A DNA stretch of 24,491 nucleotides, from assembly GCA_934097015.1 (NCBI GenBank), contig CAKONF010000017.1, positions 1-24,491 of the forward strand, given 5' to 3'. Origin of the DNA: an uncultured Bacilli bacterium. GTDB lineage: Bacteria > Bacillota_I > Bacilli_A > RF39 > UBA660. The notes under the pieces are model-generated. The model was given only the letters and a program-made list of their open reading frames with translations, searched no databases and was not told the origin of the DNA. Both the position numbers and the translations under genes were made by a program. This document shows, in pieces, positions 22,712 through 24,491 of the stretch; position 1 is the stretch's first letter, and the number at the start of each line of letters is the position of its first letter.

Positions 22712-23920
22712 ATGAAGAAAGAAAAGAACATAACCGAGATAATACCAAATAAAAAATATCGCATTAGTATCGAAAAAGGAAGAAAACAAGATGGCACTAG
22801 AAATAGAATTACTGAAACTTTTGAGGGTACTTTAAAACAAGCAATTGACCGTAGAGATGAGTTATTATATGAAGTAAAGCATTTTCAAATAAAACCAGAT
22901 AGTAATATGAATTTCCTAGAATATGCAAAACTATGGTTAAAAGATTATGCAGAAATTAATATTAAGCCATCTACTCTTTATGGATATAAGAGTTGTTTAA
23001 ATGCACACATATTACCAAGGTTTAAAGATTATAAGTTGTCAGATATTACTGTATATGAGTTGGAAAAGTTTTACAATGATTTAAGGAAAACAAAATCATT
23101 AAACCCAGACAGTAATGGCAATCATAATTTGCTTTCTGAAGCAGTTGTAAGACATCAACATAGTTTATTATGTGTAATGTTAAATACAGCAGTCAAGTGG
23201 GATTTTATCAATTTTAACCCATGTTTAAAGTTGACTAAACCACCAACAGTTACTAGAAAAGAAATGAAATTCTATGATGAGGAAGAATTAAAAAAGTTAT
23301 TTCAACATTTAGAATATGAAAATTTAACATTTAAAACAGCAATTTATTTATTAACTTTAGGTGGTATACGACGTGGTGAATGTTTAGGATTATTTTGGGA
23401 ACATGTCGATTTTGAAAAAAAGACAATTACCATAAAAAATAATCTTCTAAATATTCGAGAAAAAGGAGTTTATTTAGATACACCTAAAACTAAAAAAAGT
23501 AAAAGAACAATCTCCTTACCAGATATTTGTTTTGACTTATTAAAAAAGTTAAAAGCCAAACAAGAACTAGAAAAAGAAATGTTTAGTAATGATTGGATGG
23601 ATACTGAATTTGTCTTTAAAGATGAATATGGTAATTACTATAATCCTTCAAGATTAAGCAGACAATGGGTTCTATTTCAAAAAAAGCATAATTTAAAGCA
23701 TATACGATTACATGATTTAAGGCATACTTGTGCTACTTATTTATTGAGTCATAATGTACCAATAGCAACAGTAAGTAAAAAGTTGGGTCATTCTAATATT
23801 TATACTACTTTAGATGTTTATACACATTCAGTAGATAGTGATGATATAGAGGCATCAAATTTATTAAATAATATGGTAATAAAATGCAAGGAAGATGTTA
23901 GTGATGAAAAAAATCATTAA
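22712..23920 (+). CDS. int: Tyrosine recombinase integrase
   Basis: A 402-residue Tn916-type integrase. The N-terminal arm-binding domain is at about residues 10-55 (KKYRISIEKGRKQDGTRNRI). A SAM-like core-binding domain spans about 68-180. The catalytic domain contains GGIRRGECLGLFW with Arg220, the beta-hairpin Lys region TPKTKKSKRTISLP, and HDLRHTCATYLL with His334 and Arg337. KLGHSNIYTTL follows with His360, and the nucleophile Tyr370 lies in DVYTH. All catalytic residues are intact, so it should be active. It lies at the right end of the element. The expected core site is the CTCAAAA anticodon loop and the likely arm sites are the TTGTGGG repeats. Confidence 0.96.
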   Translation: MKKEKNITEIIPNKKYRISIEKGRKQDGTRNRITETFEGTLKQAIDRRDELLYEVKHFQIKPDSNMNFLEYAKLWLKDYAEINIKPSTLYGYKSCLNAHILPRFKDYKLSDITVYELEKFYNDLRKTKSLNPDSNGNHNLLSEAVVRHQHSLLCVMLNTAVKWDFINFNPCLKLTKPPTVTRKEMKFYDEEELKKLFQHLEYENLTFKTAIYLLTLGGIRRGECLGLFWEHVDFEKKTITIKNNLLNIREKGVYLDTPKTKKSKRTISLPDICFDLLKKLKAKQELEKEMFSNDWMDTEFVFKDEYGNYYNPSRLSRQWVLFQKKHNLKHIRLHDLRHTCATYLLSHNVPIATVSKKLGHSNIYTTLDVYTHSVDSDDIEASNLLNNMVIKCKEDVSDEKNH

Positions 23921-23968
23921 CATTTTTCTTTATTTTTTCAATTTATAGGAACGAATTTCAAAAAAGTG

Positions 23969-23977
23969 TGTTATAAT
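23969..23977 (+). promoter_or_regulatory. Extended -10 promoter of the element tRNA-Leu
   Basis: TGTTATAAT, identical to the extended -10 of the host tRNA-Leu at 6200-6208, lies 15 nt before the tRNA. No consensus -35 is seen. This gives the element tRNA its own promoter independent of the integrase gene. Confidence 0.7.
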
Positions 23978-23992
23978 TAATTCGGTGCTAAT

Positions 23993-24079
23993 GCTTGCGT
24001 GGCGGAATTGGTAGACGCACAGCACTCAAAATGCTGCGGTTTTACGACCATGAGGGTTCGATTCCCTCCGCAAGCACCA
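23993..24079 (+). tRNA. Complete tRNA-Leu(CAA) carried by the element
   Basis: An 87-nt tRNA: acceptor GCTTGCG/CGCAAGC, and D-arm GGCGGAATTGGTAGACGC. The anticodon stem CAGCA/TGCTG has loop CTCAAAA and anticodon CAA at 24027-24029. It has a long variable arm, T-arm GAGGGTTCGATTCCCTC and an encoded CCA. It reads the same codon (UUG) as the host gene broken by the insertion, yet its stems differ in sequence, so it is not a duplicate of that gene. It lies inside the element between integrase and attR. Confidence 0.97.
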
Positions 24080-24299
24080 ATTATTTTGAAAAAATAAGAA
24101 AAATACCTATTGTGGGAAAAATCCCACAAATAGAATTTGGTTTTTCAATTTGTGGGGTACCTGTGGGAATTATATCATTTCATTTCAAAAAGACATATAT
24201 TATTAATTGTTTTGAAATGATACGAATTGAAACGAAAACACAGTATTTATAACGGAATTTGAGTTAAAATCAGTTGATTTCAAAATCACTATTATAATT
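24080..24299. other. Right-end att region with arm-type repeats
   Basis: No gene is seen. TTGTGGGA (24110-24117) and its inverse TCCCACAA (24122-24129) form a perfect 8-bp palindrome. TTGTGGGG (24150-24157) and CTGTGGGA (24161-24168) repeat the pair seen at the left end. GATTTCAAAATC, near 24277-24288, resembles the core region. Confidence 0.6.
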
Positions 24300-24354
24300 C
24301 TCAAAATCCAATGTTTGAAAAAACGTGTCGGTTCGAGTCCGACCAGGAGCACCA
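24300..24354 (+). pseudogene. attR and 3' half of the host tRNA-Leu(CAA)
   Basis: It begins with the core CTCAAAA (24300-24306). Then come the anticodon stem strand TCCAA, the variable arm, T-arm GTCGGTTCGAGTCCGAC, acceptor strand CAGGAGC and the encoded ACCA. It joins perfectly with 6221-6259. The bases before the core are element DNA and give no D-arm or acceptor partner, so this half is non-functional while the element is integrated. Confidence 0.93.
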
Positions 24355-24394
24355 TTAACGATTTTGTTCGAACTATTCGAACTTTTGATATATG

Positions 24395-24421
24395 AAATCA
24401 ATCTTAAAGGATTGATTTTTT
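24395..24421 (+). terminator. Terminator of the host tRNA-Leu
   Basis: AAATCAATC (24395-24403) and GATTGATTT (24410-24418) form a 9-bp stem followed by T-rich sequence. Confidence 0.88.
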
Positions 24422-24491
24422 ATATTGTAATTTCAACCGCACCACTTAATTTAATTTTATCAGATAATAAATATTAGTCAATTTTTCTTTT

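Larger units (their letters stand above)
6253..24306. mobile_element. Integrated ~18-kb replicating element in tRNA-Leu(CAA)
   Basis: The boundaries come from the split tRNA-Leu: both junctions carry the 7-bp core CTCAAAA, and joining the outer halves restores a perfect anticodon stem (TTGGA/TCCAA), acceptor stem (GCTCTTG/CAGGAGC) and T-arm. The interior carries a tyrosine integrase next to the right end, an excisionase-like gene, a likely initiator, a DnaB-like ATPase, a serine resolvase, PcfJ/PcfK proteins, an XRE repressor and cargo genes. No relaxase, coupling ATPase, T4SS, capsid, portal or terminase is recognisable. It is therefore best described as an integrative replicating element or satellite that needs help to transfer, although an unrecognised transfer system cannot be excluded. 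Confidence 0.93.

Noticed and set aside
24025..24031. CTCAAAA inside the element tRNA-Leu as an alternative attR
   Set aside because: Joining the left tRNA half to this point gives an unpaired anticodon stem (TTGGA against TGCTG) and mismatched acceptor strands. The copy at 24300-24306 restores every stem.
23995..24252. An 85-codon open frame at the right end of the element
   Set aside because: Its first third is the tRNA-Leu gene and the rest covers the integrase arm repeats. No ribosome binding site or protein family supports it.
6253..24306. Prophage interpretation of the insertion
   Set aside because: No capsid, portal, terminase, tail, holin or lysin gene is recognisable among the element genes.
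24446..24491. Possible 3' end of a minus-strand gene or a minus-strand promoter at the window edge
   Set aside because: One minus-strand frame stays open to the window edge, and TTGACT followed 16 bp later by TAAAAT looks like a promoter. With only 46 bases available neither reading can be supported.

Overview
The window is strongly AT-rich and uses the standard bacterial code: TGA is a stop and TGG encodes Trp. The outer genes (PriA, RNase HIII, CvpA, thioredoxin, tRNAs with encoded CCA, intrinsic terminators with short T-runs) fit a low-GC Bacillota chromosome, perhaps an uncultured gut Bacilli lineage. The species cannot be named from this sequence.

Layout. Positions 1-6220 are host chromosome: priA, three small genes (a two-TM protein, an XRE regulator and an unknown) and rnhC on the minus strand; a second XRE-like gene, then cvpA, a thioredoxin gene and tRNA-Arg(UCU) on the plus strand. 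At 6221 a host tRNA-Leu(CAA) gene begins but is cut inside its anticodon loop. Its 3' half reappears at 24300-24354. The two halves share only the 7-bp loop CTCAAAA, and joining them gives a complete cloverleaf. The intervening ~18.05 kb (6253-24306) is therefore an integrated mobile element. The distal host side holds only the tRNA terminator and about 130 bp.

The element. Its right end carries a tyrosine integrase, an excisionase-like protein, a DnaB-like ATPase and a likely replication initiator, plus a complete tRNA-Leu(CAA) of its own that can replace the one it broke. Its left end carries two PcfJ-like proteins, a PcfK/AcrIIA9-family protein, a Sir2 deacylase, a small DnaB/RecA-type ATPase, an OB-fold protein and a P-loop-less RecA-like protein. 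The middle holds an apparent ~540-nt structured RNA with its own promoter and terminator, an XRE repressor divergent from a PD-(D/E)XK nuclease gene, a DnaA AAA+ look-alike with a destroyed P-loop, a membrane protein, and a small serine resolvase behind two res-like palindromes. No relaxase, coupling protein, T4SS, capsid or terminase gene is visible. It looks like a replicating integrative element, or a satellite mobilised in trans, rather than a complete ICE or prophage.

How it may work together (inference). Integrase and excisionase act on the CTCAAAA core, with TTGTGGG arm repeats at both ends. The initiator and DnaB-like protein would replicate the excised circle, and the resolvase would resolve multimers. 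The DnaA-like and RecA-like pseudo-ATPases suggest manipulation of host replication. A 70-90 bp promoter module repeated three times co-regulates PcfJ-1, Sir2 and the RecA-type ATPase. The structured RNA, the DnaA mimic and the tRNA replacement are the observations most worth following up.
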